From Sphingomonas sanguinis NBRC 13937 (GTDB lineage Bacteria; Pseudomonadota; Alphaproteobacteria; Sphingomonadales; Sphingomonadaceae), in the NCBI RefSeq assembly GCF_001591005.1, contig NZ_BCTY01000010.1, forward strand, positions 1-64,000: 64,000 nucleotides of DNA. The letters are read 5' to 3'. Position numbers and translations under genes: made by a program. Shown here piece after piece: positions 1-9,273 of this stretch (the first letter of the stretch is position 1; each line of letters starts with the position of its first letter). A model generated the notes under the pieces. It saw only the letters and a list, made by a program, of their open reading frames with translations, did no database searches and was not told the DNA's origin.

Positions 1-109
1 GCCGGGGTGGCGTTGGCTCTGCATGGTTTGCGTATGTGAGAAGGGTTCTTTGTCGACATGTCCCCCACATCCTTCGTCATGCGTTGAAGCGATTTCGGAA
101 GGCATTTCC

Positions 110-364
110 ATGAACGAGACGACCAAAGTCGGCCTTCGCCGCTCCGCCGAGATGGCAGCGGTCTTCATGATCGGCGACGGGTTGCTGGGCCTGCTCCAGC
201 CCGTTCGGCATGTCGATCTGTGGCGGTCGGAGGTGGCGGCGGTCGATGGACTGGTCCGCCCCTTTGCCGGGCGTCCGGGGCGACGACGCGCCTATGGACT
301 CGTGCAGCTGGCCGCCGGACTGACGCTGGCGACGATGCTGAGGCCGATACCCGACCGGCGTTAG
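110..364 (+). CDS. small hypothetical protein (84 aa)
   Basis: I do not recognise this protein. The frame is open further upstream, but the ATG at 110 has a purine-rich AAGG about 8 bases before it and removes a Cys/Pro-rich, unlikely N-terminus, so I start there. The product has a moderately hydrophobic stretch around residues 16-30 (AVFMIGDGLLGLLQP) and another near 64-77 (GLVQLAAGLTLATM), with an Arg-rich patch (GRPGRRR) between them. It could be a small membrane-associated protein. It precedes the tldD-type operon by about 150 bases and may or may not be co-transcribed with it. Confidence 0.5.
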   Translation: MNETTKVGLRRSAEMAAVFMIGDGLLGLLQPVRHVDLWRSEVAAVDGLVRPFAGRPGRRRAYGLVQLAAGLTLATMLRPIPDRR

Positions 365-515
365 ACCGGTCCCGGTAACTCCCGATAATTTAGACACTTT
401 CCCTGGCGCGCGGCCACGCCCGATGCGGCCCCATTAAGCGCTTGACCGACAGGCTGTGTTGGTCAACCATCACGCCCAGGGACCTGGCGAAGGGCCGGGC
501 GGGGGAGATGAGATA

Positions 516-2150
516 GTGCATCGACGCGACTTCATGGCCGCCAGCGGCGCGGGGCTGGGCGCCCTGCTGCTGGGGGCCTTTCCGGGCCGGGCGATCGCCG
601 CCGAGGAATTGCTGTCCACCATGGACGTCGGCTTGAAGAAGCGGCTGTCCGACGTGGCGCTGAACACCGCCAAGAGCGCCGGATGCAGCTATTGCGACGT
701 GCGTGTCGGGCGTTACCTGCGCCAGTTCGTGGTGACGCGCGAGAAGAATGTCGAGAATGTCGTCAACACCGAATCGACCGGCGCGGGTATCCGTGTCATC
801 GCGGGCGGGGCCTGGGGCTTTGCCGCGACCAACGACCTGACGCCCGACGGCGTCGCCGCCGCGACGCGCCAGGCCGCCGCCATCGCCAAGGCCAATGCCC
901 GCATCCAGTCGGAGCCCGTGCAGCTTGCCCCCGTGACGGGCGTCGGCGAGGTGTCGTGGCGCACGCCCATCGTAAAGAACGCGATGGCGGTGCCGATCAA
1001 GGACAAGGCCGACCTGCTGCTGGGCGTCAACGCCGCCGCGACGGGTGCGGGCGCGGACTTCGTGAATTCGATCCTGTTCGTCGTGAACGAGCAGAAATAC
1101 TTCGCCTCGACCGACGGGTCGTACATCGATCAGGACGTGCACCGCATCTGGGCACCGATGACGGTGACGGCGGTCGACAAGACCACCGGCAAGTTCCGCA
1201 CGCGCGAGGGGCTGTCCTCGCCGCGGGGCATGGGCTTCGAGTATCTGGACGGCAACGCCGCCGACAAGCGCACCCTGCCGGGCGGCGCGGTCGTCTATGG
1301 CAACAGCTATGACATGCGCGAGGATGCGGTCTTCGCCGCCAAGCAGGCGCGCGCGAAACTGACCGCGCCCTCGGTGAAGCCGGGCAAGTACGACCTGGTG
1401 CTCGACCCGTCCAACCTGTGGCTGACCATCCATGAGTCGGTCGGCCACCCGCTCGAGCTCGACCGCGTGCTGGGCTATGAGGCCAATTATGCGGGGACGA
1501 GTTTCGCCACCCCCGACAAGCTCGCCGCGCATTTCCAATATGGCAGCCCGCAGGTGACCATCGTCGCCGACAAGACCCAGCCCGGGAGCCTCGGCGCCGT
1601 CGCCTATGACGACGAGGGCGTGAAGACCAAGCAGTGGGACCTGATCCGCGACGGCAAGCTGGTCGATTACCAGGCCATCCGCGACCAGGCGCACATGATG
1701 GGCAAGACGGCATCGGACGGTTGCTGCTATGCCGACAGCTGGTCCTCGGTGCAGTTCCAGCGCATGGCCAACGTCTCGCTGCAACCCGGCAAGGCGGCGA
1801 TGACGCCCGAACAGATGATCGCAGGGGTCGAGAACGGCATCTACATCATCGGCGACGGCTCCTTCTCGATCGACCAGCAGCGCTATAACGCGCAGTTCGG
1901 CGGCGAGCTGTTCTATGAGATCAAGAACGGCAAGATCACCGGGCAGATCGAGGATGTCGCCTATCAGATCCGCACGCCCGAATTCTGGAATAGCTGCGTC
2001 GGCGTGTGCGACCGCAGCGATTACCGGCTGGGCGGGTCCTTCTTCGACGGCAAGGGCCAGCCATCGCAGGTGTCGGCGGTCAGCCATGGCTCGTCCACGG
2101 CGCGCTTCAACGGCGTCAATGTCATCAACACCGCGCGCGCGCTCGGCTGA
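516..2150 (+). CDS. tldD: TldD-type metalloprotease with Tat signal peptide
   Basis: This is a metallopeptidase of the TldD/PmbA (U62) family, which acts as a TldD-TldE heterodimer on unfolded peptides. I choose GTG at 516 because GGGGGAG lies about 8 bases upstream and the protein then begins HRRDFMAASGAGLGALLLG, a twin-arginine (Tat) signal ending near AIAA; an in-frame ATG at 456 has no such support. The zinc motif HESVGH lies at about residues 306-311, and Cys494/Cys498 in NSCVGVC are candidates for the third ligand. Length 544 aa is longer than cytosolic TldD because of the signal. The partner gene follows after 11 bases. A Tat signal implies periplasmic action, which differs from the classical cytosolic TldD; that localisation is inference. 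Confidence 0.9.
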   Translation: MHRRDFMAASGAGLGALLLGAFPGRAIAAEELLSTMDVGLKKRLSDVALNTAKSAGCSYCDVRVGRYLRQFVVTREKNVENVVNTESTGAGIRVIAGGAWGFAATNDLTPDGVAAATRQAAAIAKANARIQSEPVQLAPVTGVGEVSWRTPIVKNAMAVPIKDKADLLLGVNAAATGAGADFVNSILFVVNEQKYFASTDGSYIDQDVHRIWAPMTVTAVDKTTGKFRTREGLSSPRGMGFEYLDGNAADKRTLPGGAVVYGNSYDMREDAVFAAKQARAKLTAPSVKPGKYDLVLDPSNLWLTIHESVGHPLELDRVLGYEANYAGTSFATPDKLAAHFQYGSPQVTIVADKTQPGSLGAVAYDDEGVKTKQWDLIRDGKLVDYQAIRDQAHMMGKTASDGCCYADSWSSVQFQRMANVSLQPGKAAMTPEQMIAGVENGIYIIGDGSFSIDQQRYNAQFGGELFYEIKNGKITGQIEDVAYQIRTPEFWNSCVGVCDRSDYRLGGSFFDGKGQPSQVSAVSHGSSTARFNGVNVINTARALG

Positions 2151-2161
2151 GGAATCCACCC

Positions 2162-3499
2162 ATGACCATGTTCACCGAGGAACAGGCCCGCGCGATCTGC
2201 GCCAAGGCCGTATCGATGTCCAAGGCCGATGACTGCACTGCGCAGTTGAGCGGATCGGTCACCGGCAATATCCGCTTCGCGCGCAATGGCGTGTCGACCA
2301 GCGGCATCGTCGATACCGCCGACCTGGCGGTCGAGGTCGCGTTCGGCAAGCGGTCGGGGGTCGCGACGATCAACCAGTTCGACGATGCGTCGCTGGAGCG
2401 CGTGGTGCGTCGCGCCGAGGAGCTCGCCCGGCTCGCGCCCGAGAACCCCGAATATATGCCCCCGATCGGCAAGCAGGCCTATCGCGCCAGCGACACGTTC
2501 AGCCCCGCGACCGCCGCGATCACCCCCGATTACCGGGCGCAGGTCGCCGCCGCCTCGATCACCCCGTGCAAGGCGGGCAAGCTGGTCGCGGCGGGGTATC
2601 TGGAGGATGGGCAGAGCTTCGTCGCCTTTGCCAACAACAAGGGCAATTCAGGTTATCAGCGCTCGACCGGGCTCGATTACACCTGCACCGTCCGCACCGA
2701 AGATGGGCGCGGGTCGGGCTGGGTCGGGCATAACGTCCAGGACGCCAGCAGTTTCGACGCCGGGACCGATATCCGCACCGCGATGCGCAAGGCTTCCGCG
2801 TCGGTCGACGCCAAGGCGATCGAGCCGGGCAAATACACCGTCATCCTGGAACCGGCGGCGGCGGCGGGCCTGATCTCGTTCATGATGAATTTCTTCGACG
2901 CACGCTCGGCCGATGAAGGCCGCAGCTTCCTGTCGAAGAAGGGCGGCGGCAACAAGATCGGCGAGCAGGTGTTCGGGCCGCAGGTCGATATAGCGACCGA
3001 TCCCTGGGCCCCAGGTGCCGCCGTGCTGCCCTGGGACAATGGCAGCTATCTGCCGCGCCAGAAGATGCCGATCATCACCGGCGGCAAGGTCCAGAACCTG
3101 GAATATTCGCGCTACTGGGCGCAGAAGCAGGGGAAGCAGCCGGTGGCAGGTCCCGGCAACCTGTTGATGGCGGGCGGCACCAAGTCGACCGCCGAGCTGG
3201 TCCGCACCACCGAGCGCGGCATCCTGGTCAGCCGCACCTGGTATATCCGCATGGTCGATCCGCAGACCGTGCTGCTGACCGGCCTGACCCGTGACGGCAC
3301 CTTCTATATCGAAAATGGCGAGATCAAATATCCGATCAAGAACCTGCGCTTCAACGAAAGCCCGGTGATCATGCTCAACAATATCGACGAGCTGGGCAAG
3401 CCGGTGCGCGTGGCGGGCGACGAATCCTCGCTGGTGATGGTGCTGCCACCGATGCGGCTGCGCGACTTCACCTTCACCTCGCTGTCCGACGCGGTGTGA
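2162..3499 (+). CDS. pmbA: TldE/PmbA-type partner of the metalloprotease
   Basis: A 445-aa TldD/PmbA-family protein without the HExxxH motif, as expected for the TldE (PmbA) subunit that completes the active TldD heterodimer. The ATG at 2162 gives MTMFTEEQARAICAKAV, the usual N-terminus of the family; the frame is open further upstream only because it overlaps the tldD 3' end. No signal peptide is visible, although the partner has a Tat leader, so if the complex works in the periplasm this subunit would have to be carried out bound to TldD. The C-terminal part (VMVLPPMRLRDFTFTSLSDAV) is typical of the family. It is the second gene of the operon. Confidence 0.88.
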   Translation: MTMFTEEQARAICAKAVSMSKADDCTAQLSGSVTGNIRFARNGVSTSGIVDTADLAVEVAFGKRSGVATINQFDDASLERVVRRAEELARLAPENPEYMPPIGKQAYRASDTFSPATAAITPDYRAQVAAASITPCKAGKLVAAGYLEDGQSFVAFANNKGNSGYQRSTGLDYTCTVRTEDGRGSGWVGHNVQDASSFDAGTDIRTAMRKASASVDAKAIEPGKYTVILEPAAAAGLISFMMNFFDARSADEGRSFLSKKGGGNKIGEQVFGPQVDIATDPWAPGAAVLPWDNGSYLPRQKMPIITGGKVQNLEYSRYWAQKQGKQPVAGPGNLLMAGGTKSTAELVRTTERGILVSRTWYIRMVDPQTVLLTGLTRDGTFYIENGEIKYPIKNLRFNESPVIMLNNIDELGKPVRVAGDESSLVMVLPPMRLRDFTFTSLSDAV

Positions 3500-3515
3500 T
3501 GGCGGCGGGCGCGGC

Positions 3516-4217
3516 ATGACCGATCGCGGCGTGACCCGCGCCGAGTTCCTGATGGGCGCGCTGGCGGCAACCCTGCTGCCGACGCGCCTGTCGGCCGCGC
3601 CTGCCTACGACTTCTGGTTCACCCGGCTGCGTTATGAAAGCGGGGACTGGGACGTCGACCGGCGGATGCCGTCGAACATGATCACCGCGCTGATCGACTA
3701 TACCAATTTGCGCGTCGATCCGAAGGAGCATGTCGTCGCGCTCGCCGATCCGAAGATGCTGACCGCGCCCTTCTGTTACCTTGCCGGGCACAAGCTGGTC
3801 GAGTTCAACCCGGCCGAGAAGCGCAACTTCGCCACCTATGTGCGCAATGGCGGCTTCGTGCTGGTCGACGACTGCAACCACGATATCGACGGGCTGTTCG
3901 CCAAGTCGTTCGAGCGACAGATGGCGGCGATCTTCGGCCCCCGTGCGCTGGCCAAGCTGCCCAACACCCACCCCATCTACCGCCGTTTCTTCAAGTTTAC
4001 CGGGCCGCCGCCGACGGGCCTCGAGCTTAATGGCTGGGGCGACGATCTGGTGCATGATTACCTGCGCGGCATCGCGATCGGCGGGCGGCTGGGCGTCCTC
4101 TACTCCAACAAGGATTATGGCTGCGAATGGGACTACGACTGGCGCAACAAGCGTTTCCTGGCGGTCGACAATACCCGCTTTGCCGTCAACATCGCGCTCT
4201 ATGCGCTGAGCGCCTGA
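3516..4217 (+). CDS. DUF4159 domain protein, probably exported
   Basis: A 233-aa protein that is mostly a DUF4159 domain, a glutamine-amidotransferase-like fold of unknown function found in MoxR/DUF58/BatA operons. The N-terminus (VTRAEFLMGALAATLLPTRLSAA) reads as a signal peptide. Its TRAEFL resembles a Tat motif in which only one of the two arginines is kept, so Sec or Tat export is possible. Recognisable pieces are FTRLRYESGDWD near residue 35 and a GGFVLVDDCNHD segment in the middle. It starts 16 bases after tldE and ends 4 bases before the MoxR gene, so it is part of the same transcript. Confidence 0.82.
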   Translation: MTDRGVTRAEFLMGALAATLLPTRLSAAPAYDFWFTRLRYESGDWDVDRRMPSNMITALIDYTNLRVDPKEHVVALADPKMLTAPFCYLAGHKLVEFNPAEKRNFATYVRNGGFVLVDDCNHDIDGLFAKSFERQMAAIFGPRALAKLPNTHPIYRRFFKFTGPPPTGLELNGWGDDLVHDYLRGIAIGGRLGVLYSNKDYGCEWDYDWRNKRFLAVDNTRFAVNIALYALSA

Positions 4218-4221
4218 TCCG

Positions 4222-5205
4222 ATGACCGAGGCGGATATCCAGGACAAGCTGGCGCGGCTGACCGGCCTTCGCGACGCGATCGGCCAGGCGATCATCGGCC
4301 AAGCCGAAGTGGTCGAGCAGCTGCTGATCGGCCTGATCGCGGGCGGCCACTGCCTGTTGGAGGGCGTGCCGGGGCTCGGCAAGACGCTGCTGGTGCGCAG
4401 TCTCGGCCAGGCGCTCGACCTGCCCTTCCGCCGTATCCAGTTCACCCCCGACCTGATGCCCAGCGACATATTGGGCACCGAGCTGCTGGAGGAGGATCAC
4501 GGCACCGGCAAGCGTCATTTCCGCTTCCAGCCGGGGCCGATCTTCACCAGCCTATTGCTGGCGGACGAACTCAACCGCACACCGCCCAAGACCCAGGCCG
4601 CGCTCCTCGAGGCGATGCAGGAAAAGACGGTCAGCTATGCGGGCGTCACCCACCGCCTGCCCGAGCCGTTCTTCGTGCTGGCGACGCAGAACCCGCTGGA
4701 GCAGGCGGGCACCTATCCCCTGCCCGAGGCGCAGCTCGACCGGTTCCTGCTGCACGTCCGGGTCGGCTATCCGTCCGAGGCGGAGGAAGCCGCGATCCTG
4801 GCGCAGACCACCGGGTCGGCGACCGCCACCGTGCCGCGCGTGATGGACGGCGCGGAGATCGTCGCTATCCAGCATCTGGTGCGCGAGGTGCATCTGTCCG
4901 CCGACCTGCTCGGCTGGATCAACCGGCTGGTCCGCGCGACCCGGCCGGGCGAGGGCGCGCCCGCGATCGTCGGGCACTATGTCCGCTGGGGCGCGGGACC
5001 GCGCGCCGGGCAGTCGCTGGTGCTGGCGGCCAAGGCGCGCGCGCTGCTGCACGGGCGGCTCGCCGCGACGCGCGAAGATGTCCAGGCTTTGGCCGCCCCC
5101 GTCATGCGCCACCGGCTGCTGCTGTCCTTCGCCGCCGAGGCCGAGGGCAAGAGCGCCGACGATGTCGTCGCGGGCGTGCTGGCCGCGTTACCGCTCGACG
5201 CCTGA
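4222..5205 (+). CDS. MoxR-family AAA+ ATPase
   Basis: A 327-aa AAA+ ATPase of the MoxR family, which acts as a chaperone, usually with VWA/DUF58 proteins, in maturing or inserting metal ions into partner proteins. Walker A is GVPGLGKT (residues 48-55) and Walker B is LLLADELNRT (111-120); the MoxR-specific segment PPKTQAALLEAMQE follows. The sensor region reads LATQNPLEQAGTYPLPEAQLDRF. The gene sits between the DUF4159 and DUF58 genes with spacings of 4-5 bases, the classic MoxR operon order. Here the likely substrates are the neighbouring membrane proteins or the TldD/E protease, but that is inference. Confidence 0.92.
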   Translation: MTEADIQDKLARLTGLRDAIGQAIIGQAEVVEQLLIGLIAGGHCLLEGVPGLGKTLLVRSLGQALDLPFRRIQFTPDLMPSDILGTELLEEDHGTGKRHFRFQPGPIFTSLLLADELNRTPPKTQAALLEAMQEKTVSYAGVTHRLPEPFFVLATQNPLEQAGTYPLPEAQLDRFLLHVRVGYPSEAEEAAILAQTTGSATATVPRVMDGAEIVAIQHLVREVHLSADLLGWINRLVRATRPGEGAPAIVGHYVRWGAGPRAGQSLVLAAKARALLHGRLAATREDVQALAAPVMRHRLLLSFAAEAEGKSADDVVAGVLAALPLDA

Positions 5206-5210
5206 GCCGG

Positions 5211-6089
5211 GTGAGCGCCGACCCCATCCCGCCGGCCGTCCGGCACCGGCTGTCATCCTTGCGCCTCGTCTCGCGTCGTCTGGCGGGCGGCGACGGACTG
5301 GGCCTGCATGCCAGCCGCAGTAGGGGCGCAGGGTTGGAGTTCGCGCAATATCGCCCCTACGAACCCGGTGACGAGCCGCGCCAGATCGACTGGAAACTCT
5401 ATGCCCGCGCCGATCGCTTCTTCGTGCGCGAGGCGGAGCGGGAAAGCCCGTTGCGCCTGTGGATCATGGTCGATGCCAGCGCGTCGATGGCGCAGGCCGA
5501 TGCCGATGGCGCGACGCGGATCGGGGCGGCGCGGGGGCTGGCGGCGGCACTGGCCGAGCTGGCGCTGGCGGGCGGCGATCGGTTCGGCTGGGTCTGGCTG
5601 AGCGAAGGCGGACTGCATGTCGCCACCCCCGCCAACGGCACCCGCCAGCGCGACCGGTTGCGATTGGAGCTGGGCACGATCCCCATCGGCGGCGGCTTTC
5701 CCGGCCCCGCCACGCTGACCCCGCTCTGGGACCGGATCACCGCGCGCGACATGGTGGTGATGCTCAGCGACTTTTTCGACGAAGCCGCCGCGGCGCTCGC
5801 CGTCCGACTGGCCTCGGCGGGGCGCGAGGTGCTCACGATCCAGCTGCTGACCGTGGCCGAGCGGGACTTTGCGTTCGAAGGCGGCCATCTGTTCCGCGAT
5901 CCCGAGACGGGCGAGGAACTGCTCGGCGATGCGCCCGCGTTGCGGGCCGAATATCTCGAACGCTTCGCCGCCGCCCGCGCGGCCCTGGCGGCGGAATTGC
6001 AGGCGAGCGGCGTCCGCCACACCACCCATGTCATCGACGAAGCGCTCGACGCGCCCTTGCGCCGCCTGTTCGGGCGGGGTGGAGGGTGA
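5211..6089 (+). CDS. DUF58 domain protein (VWA-like partner of MoxR)
   Basis: A 292-aa DUF58 protein with a von Willebrand A-like fold. The family signature is seen as YRPYEPGDEPRQIDWKLYAR near residues 44-63, followed by the metal-site-like VDASASMAQ. It starts at GTG 5211, 5 bases after the MoxR stop. It ends in TGATG, so the next gene starts within its stop codon. DUF58 proteins normally work with MoxR ATPases. No transmembrane segment is evident, so it is probably cytosolic or peripheral. Confidence 0.88.
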   Translation: MSADPIPPAVRHRLSSLRLVSRRLAGGDGLGLHASRSRGAGLEFAQYRPYEPGDEPRQIDWKLYARADRFFVREAERESPLRLWIMVDASASMAQADADGATRIGAARGLAAALAELALAGGDRFGWVWLSEGGLHVATPANGTRQRDRLRLELGTIPIGGGFPGPATLTPLWDRITARDMVVMLSDFFDEAAAALAVRLASAGREVLTIQLLTVAERDFAFEGGHLFRDPETGEELLGDAPALRAEYLERFAAARAALAAELQASGVRHTTHVIDEALDAPLRRLFGRGGG

Positions 6090-7234
6090 TGCCGACGCTG
6101 CTCGCCCCCATGGCGCTGGTCGCCCTGGCCGCGCTGGCGCTGCCGCTGCTGATTCATCTGGCGCGGCGGACCGAGCAGCGGCGGACCGACTTCGCCGCGC
6201 TCCGCTGGCTGCGCGCCAAGCCCCGCCCCCGCCAGCGTCCGCGTTTCGAGGAATGGCCGCTGCTGATCGTCCGGCTGCTGCTGCTGGCAATGCTGGCGCT
6301 CTGGCTGGCGCGGCCGGTGACCCCGGCGGCCCCCGATCTGCGCCCGCGCCTCTATGTCGTGCCGGGTATCGCGGCGACGCCGGCCGCTCGGTGGCGAACC
6401 GAGGATAGCGACGCGCATTGGCTCGCCCCCGGCTTTCCGTCGCTGGACGGCCCCGCGCCGCCCGCCATCGTTCCGGTCGCCAGCCTCGTGCGGCAGCTGG
6501 ACAGCGAATTGCCGCCCGGCGTGCCGGTCCGTGTGCTCGTGCCAGAGGTGATCGAGGGCGCCGATGCGCAGGTGCCGCGCCTGTCGCGCGCGGTCGACTG
6601 GCGGATGGTGCCGGGCCGTATGCCAGCACCCAGACCCGCCACGCCGACACCGCTCGCCCTAACCATTCGGGCGGCACAGGGGCGCGGCGACACCCGCTAT
6701 CTCGCCGCCGTCGCCGCCGCCTGGCAAGCGCCGGGCAGGGCCGTCGACATCGCCGCGCTCACCGCGCCGCTACCCGATCGCGGTAAGCCCCTCGCCTGGC
6801 TGGGCCGCGGTGCGATGCCCGCCGAGCTGGTCGCCTGGGTCCGCGCGGGGGGCACGGCGATCGTTCCGGCCGAGATGACAGCACCGCCCGGCCCTGTCGT
6901 CACCGCCGCGCGCGATGGCCAGGGTCGCGCCTTTCTTCAGCTGACGCCGCTGGGACAGGGCAGGCTGTTCCGGTTCACCGTGCCCCTGTCGCCCGCACGG
7001 TTGCCCGCGCTGCTCGAACCCGATTTCCCCGACCGTCTGCGCAGCGCGATCCGCCCGGCACCGACACCGACGCGCGCCTATGCCCACGATATCGCCCCCG
7101 ACACCGGTGCGCCGCCAGGCTTTCGCCCTACACCACTGCGCGAATGGCGTGACGTCATCGCGCTGATCGTCGGGGCGCTGTTCCTCCTCGAACGCTGGCT
7201 CGCCACCGCGCGGCGGCGATGGCCCGGACCATGA
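6089..7234 (+). CDS. BatA-type membrane protein
   Basis: A 381-aa protein with the N-terminal BatA (aerotolerance) domain: LLAPMALVALAALALPLLIHLARR is the first membrane segment, followed by RRTDFAALRWLR and a second segment, LLIVRLLLLAMLALWLARPV. A short C-terminal membrane helix (DVIALIVGALFLLERWLA) closes the protein. The ATG at 6089 overlaps the DUF58 stop by one base, so translation is probably coupled. No clear metal-binding DxSxS motif is visible in the middle. The domain is known from MoxR operons; its precise role is not established. Confidence 0.82.
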   Translation: MPTLLAPMALVALAALALPLLIHLARRTEQRRTDFAALRWLRAKPRPRQRPRFEEWPLLIVRLLLLAMLALWLARPVTPAAPDLRPRLYVVPGIAATPAARWRTEDSDAHWLAPGFPSLDGPAPPAIVPVASLVRQLDSELPPGVPVRVLVPEVIEGADAQVPRLSRAVDWRMVPGRMPAPRPATPTPLALTIRAAQGRGDTRYLAAVAAAWQAPGRAVDIAALTAPLPDRGKPLAWLGRGAMPAELVAWVRAGGTAIVPAEMTAPPGPVVTAARDGQGRAFLQLTPLGQGRLFRFTVPLSPARLPALLEPDFPDRLRSAIRPAPTPTRAYAHDIAPDTGAPPGFRPTPLREWRDVIALIVGALFLLERWLATARRRWPGP

Positions 7235-9273
7235 TCGCGGAAGACTGGCTCCGTCCCGCCCGGCGGCGTGCGGCTCTGATCGTCATGCTCGCCGCCGCGC
7301 CGGTGCTGGCGGTCGTGACGGCGGCGGCGCTGCGCTGGTTCGGGCCGGTTGTGGCGACAATCCTTGGCCTGCTGACCATCGGCGTGGCTGGTTTGGTCGC
7401 CCGCCACCATGCGCAGCGCCTGACACACATCTGGCTGATCCGCGCATGGAATGGTCTGCGCCCCGATCTCGAGGATAGCGCCGAGCTGCTGTTCAGCGCC
7501 CCCGCCACGCTCGGCCCGCTGCAGGTCCTGCAACGCGACCGATTGCAAACGCGGATCGATGCCGTCCCGCCACCCGATCTGCGCCCGCCCCTGCCAATGC
7601 GGACGCTGGCGCTGGCCTGGGCCTTTGGCCTTGCCATCGCCATTGCCCTGCTCCTCTGGCCCATGCAGCGGATGGCGGACACTCTGGCACCGAGCGGTGA
7701 GGAAACACCCACCGCCCCCGGCATGGCCCGGCTGGTCGGCCAGCGCCTGCGCATCGTGCCGCCCGCCTATACCGGCCTGCCCGCGCGCGATCTGGGCGAG
7801 CTGGATGCTAAAGTGCCACAGGGGTCGCGGCTGATCTGGACGCTGGCCTTTGCGCCTGAACCCAGCGGCGCTTCGCTCGCCATCCTCGGCGGCGGTGCGA
7901 TCCCTCTTTCCAGGACGGGCGAACGCTGGGGGGCTAGCACGATCCTCACCGCCTCGATGCTCTATCGCATCGCGCCCGTATCCAGCCGCCGCCACCGGAT
8001 CGAGGCGATCGTCGACCAGCCGCCCGTCGTGACCGTGCGCGCGCCAGCCAAAACCCTGTCCATCGCCACGGCGGGACAGCGCGGCTGGCCGCTGGTCTTC
8101 GAGGCGACCGACGATTACGGCGTCGTCGCCCAGGCCGACCTGACCATCACCGTCGCAGCGGGCGAGGGCGAGAATGTCAGCTTTCGCGAGCATCATCTGC
8201 GCCTACGGGGCGGCGGCGATCCCCGGCAACGACGCTTTTCCACGACCCTCGACCTCGCCGTGCTCGGCTTCAACGGTCCGGGTGATCTGATCGCGCAGCT
8301 GACCGTCCGCGACGGGCGCAACCCCGGCCCGCATATCGTGCGCAGCCCCAGCCTGATCCTGCGCCGCCTGCCCCCGTCCGTGTCGGAGGGCACCGGCATT
8401 GACGGCGCGCTGCGCGCCACCCTGCCCGCCTATCTCCGCAGCCAGCGCCAGGTCATCATCGACACCGAAGCGCTGCTGCGCGAGCGCGGCCGCCTGTCGC
8501 CCGAGCGGTTCCGCCAGCGCAGCCTGGCGATCGGCGAGGATCAGGCCGCGCTCCGCCTGCGCTATGGCCAGTTCCTGGGCGGCGAGCATGAGATGCACGG
8601 GACCGAGCTGCCCACCAGCGACCCCGCGCCGACCACGCTGGGCAAGGACGACGATGTGCTGGGCGATTTCGGCCACAAGCATGACGAGGGCGAGGCCGCG
8701 ACCCTGTTCGATCCCGAAACCCGCGCCCGCCTGACCCAGGCGGTCGACCAGATGTGGCAGTCGGAAGGCGCGCTGCGCGGTGGCGAGCCCGCCCGCGCCC
8801 TGCCCTTCGCCAACCGCGCGCTGGTGCTGATCAAGCAGGTGCAGCAGGCGACCCGCGTCTTCTTGGCCAAGGTCGGCGGCAGCGAACTGCCCCCGATCGA
8901 CGAAGCCCGTCGCCTGACCGGCAAGCGCGACGATATCGCGCCGGGTGATCCCGGGCTGTCCGCCCTGCCGATCGATAGTGAGGCAGGGGCGGCCTGGGCC
9001 GCGATCGATGGGACACCGGGCGTGGCGACGAACCTGACGCCGCTGACCCGCTGGTTCCGGGCCAACCGGGCGCGGGTCGGTGATCCGTTGGCCTGGGACG
9101 ATGCGCTCGACCGGTTGCGGCGCGATCCGGGGTGCGAGCCGTGCCGCGTCCGGCTGCGCGGCCTGGTCTGGGGCGCGCTTCCCCGCCCGCCGGTCGGCGC
9201 GGCCCGGCGCGATGGCGCGGGGCAGAGCGGCGCGCGCTATCTGGATGCACTGGCGCGGGGGACCGGCCGATGA
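7231..9273 (+). CDS. DUF4175-like membrane protein
   Basis: A 680-aa protein that best fits the DUF4175 family of alphaproteobacterial MoxR operons. Two N-terminal membrane segments (LIVMLAAAPVLAVVTAAALRW; TILGLLTIGVAGLVA) and a third near residue 130 (LALAWAFGLAIAIALLLW) are followed by a large, probably periplasmic region. That region contains a helical stretch around TRARLTQAVDQMWQSEGALRGGE. I start at ATG 7231 because its ATGA overlaps the BatA stop; an in-frame ATG at 7219 is possible. The C-terminus lacks the long Gln/Gly-rich repeats of larger family members. Assignment rests on architecture and neighbours. Confidence 0.65.
   Translation: MIAEDWLRPARRRAALIVMLAAAPVLAVVTAAALRWFGPVVATILGLLTIGVAGLVARHHAQRLTHIWLIRAWNGLRPDLEDSAELLFSAPATLGPLQVLQRDRLQTRIDAVPPPDLRPPLPMRTLALAWAFGLAIAIALLLWPMQRMADTLAPSGEETPTAPGMARLVGQRLRIVPPAYTGLPARDLGELDAKVPQGSRLIWTLAFAPEPSGASLAILGGGAIPLSRTGERWGASTILTASMLYRIAPVSSRRHRIEAIVDQPPVVTVRAPAKTLSIATAGQRGWPLVFEATDDYGVVAQADLTITVAAGEGENVSFREHHLRLRGGGDPRQRRFSTTLDLAVLGFNGPGDLIAQLTVRDGRNPGPHIVRSPSLILRRLPPSVSEGTGIDGALRATLPAYLRSQRQVIIDTEALLRERGRLSPERFRQRSLAIGEDQAALRLRYGQFLGGEHEMHGTELPTSDPAPTTLGKDDDVLGDFGHKHDEGEAATLFDPETRARLTQAVDQMWQSEGALRGGEPARALPFANRALVLIKQVQQATRVFLAKVGGSELPPIDEARRLTGKRDDIAPGDPGLSALPIDSEAGAAWAAIDGTPGVATNLTPLTRWFRANRARVGDPLAWDDALDRLRRDPGCEPCRVRLRGLVWGALPRPPVGAARRDGAGQSGARYLDALARGTGR

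Noticed and set aside
456..515. Upstream ATG start for TldD
   Set aside because: It would put 20 residues before the Tat motif and has no ribosome site, whereas GTG 516 has a strong one.
390..2159. 589-codon open frame antisense to tldD
   Set aside because: GC-rich third positions keep antisense frames open. The product is Arg/His/Asp-rich without any family features, and the sense frame has a full protease with zinc motif.
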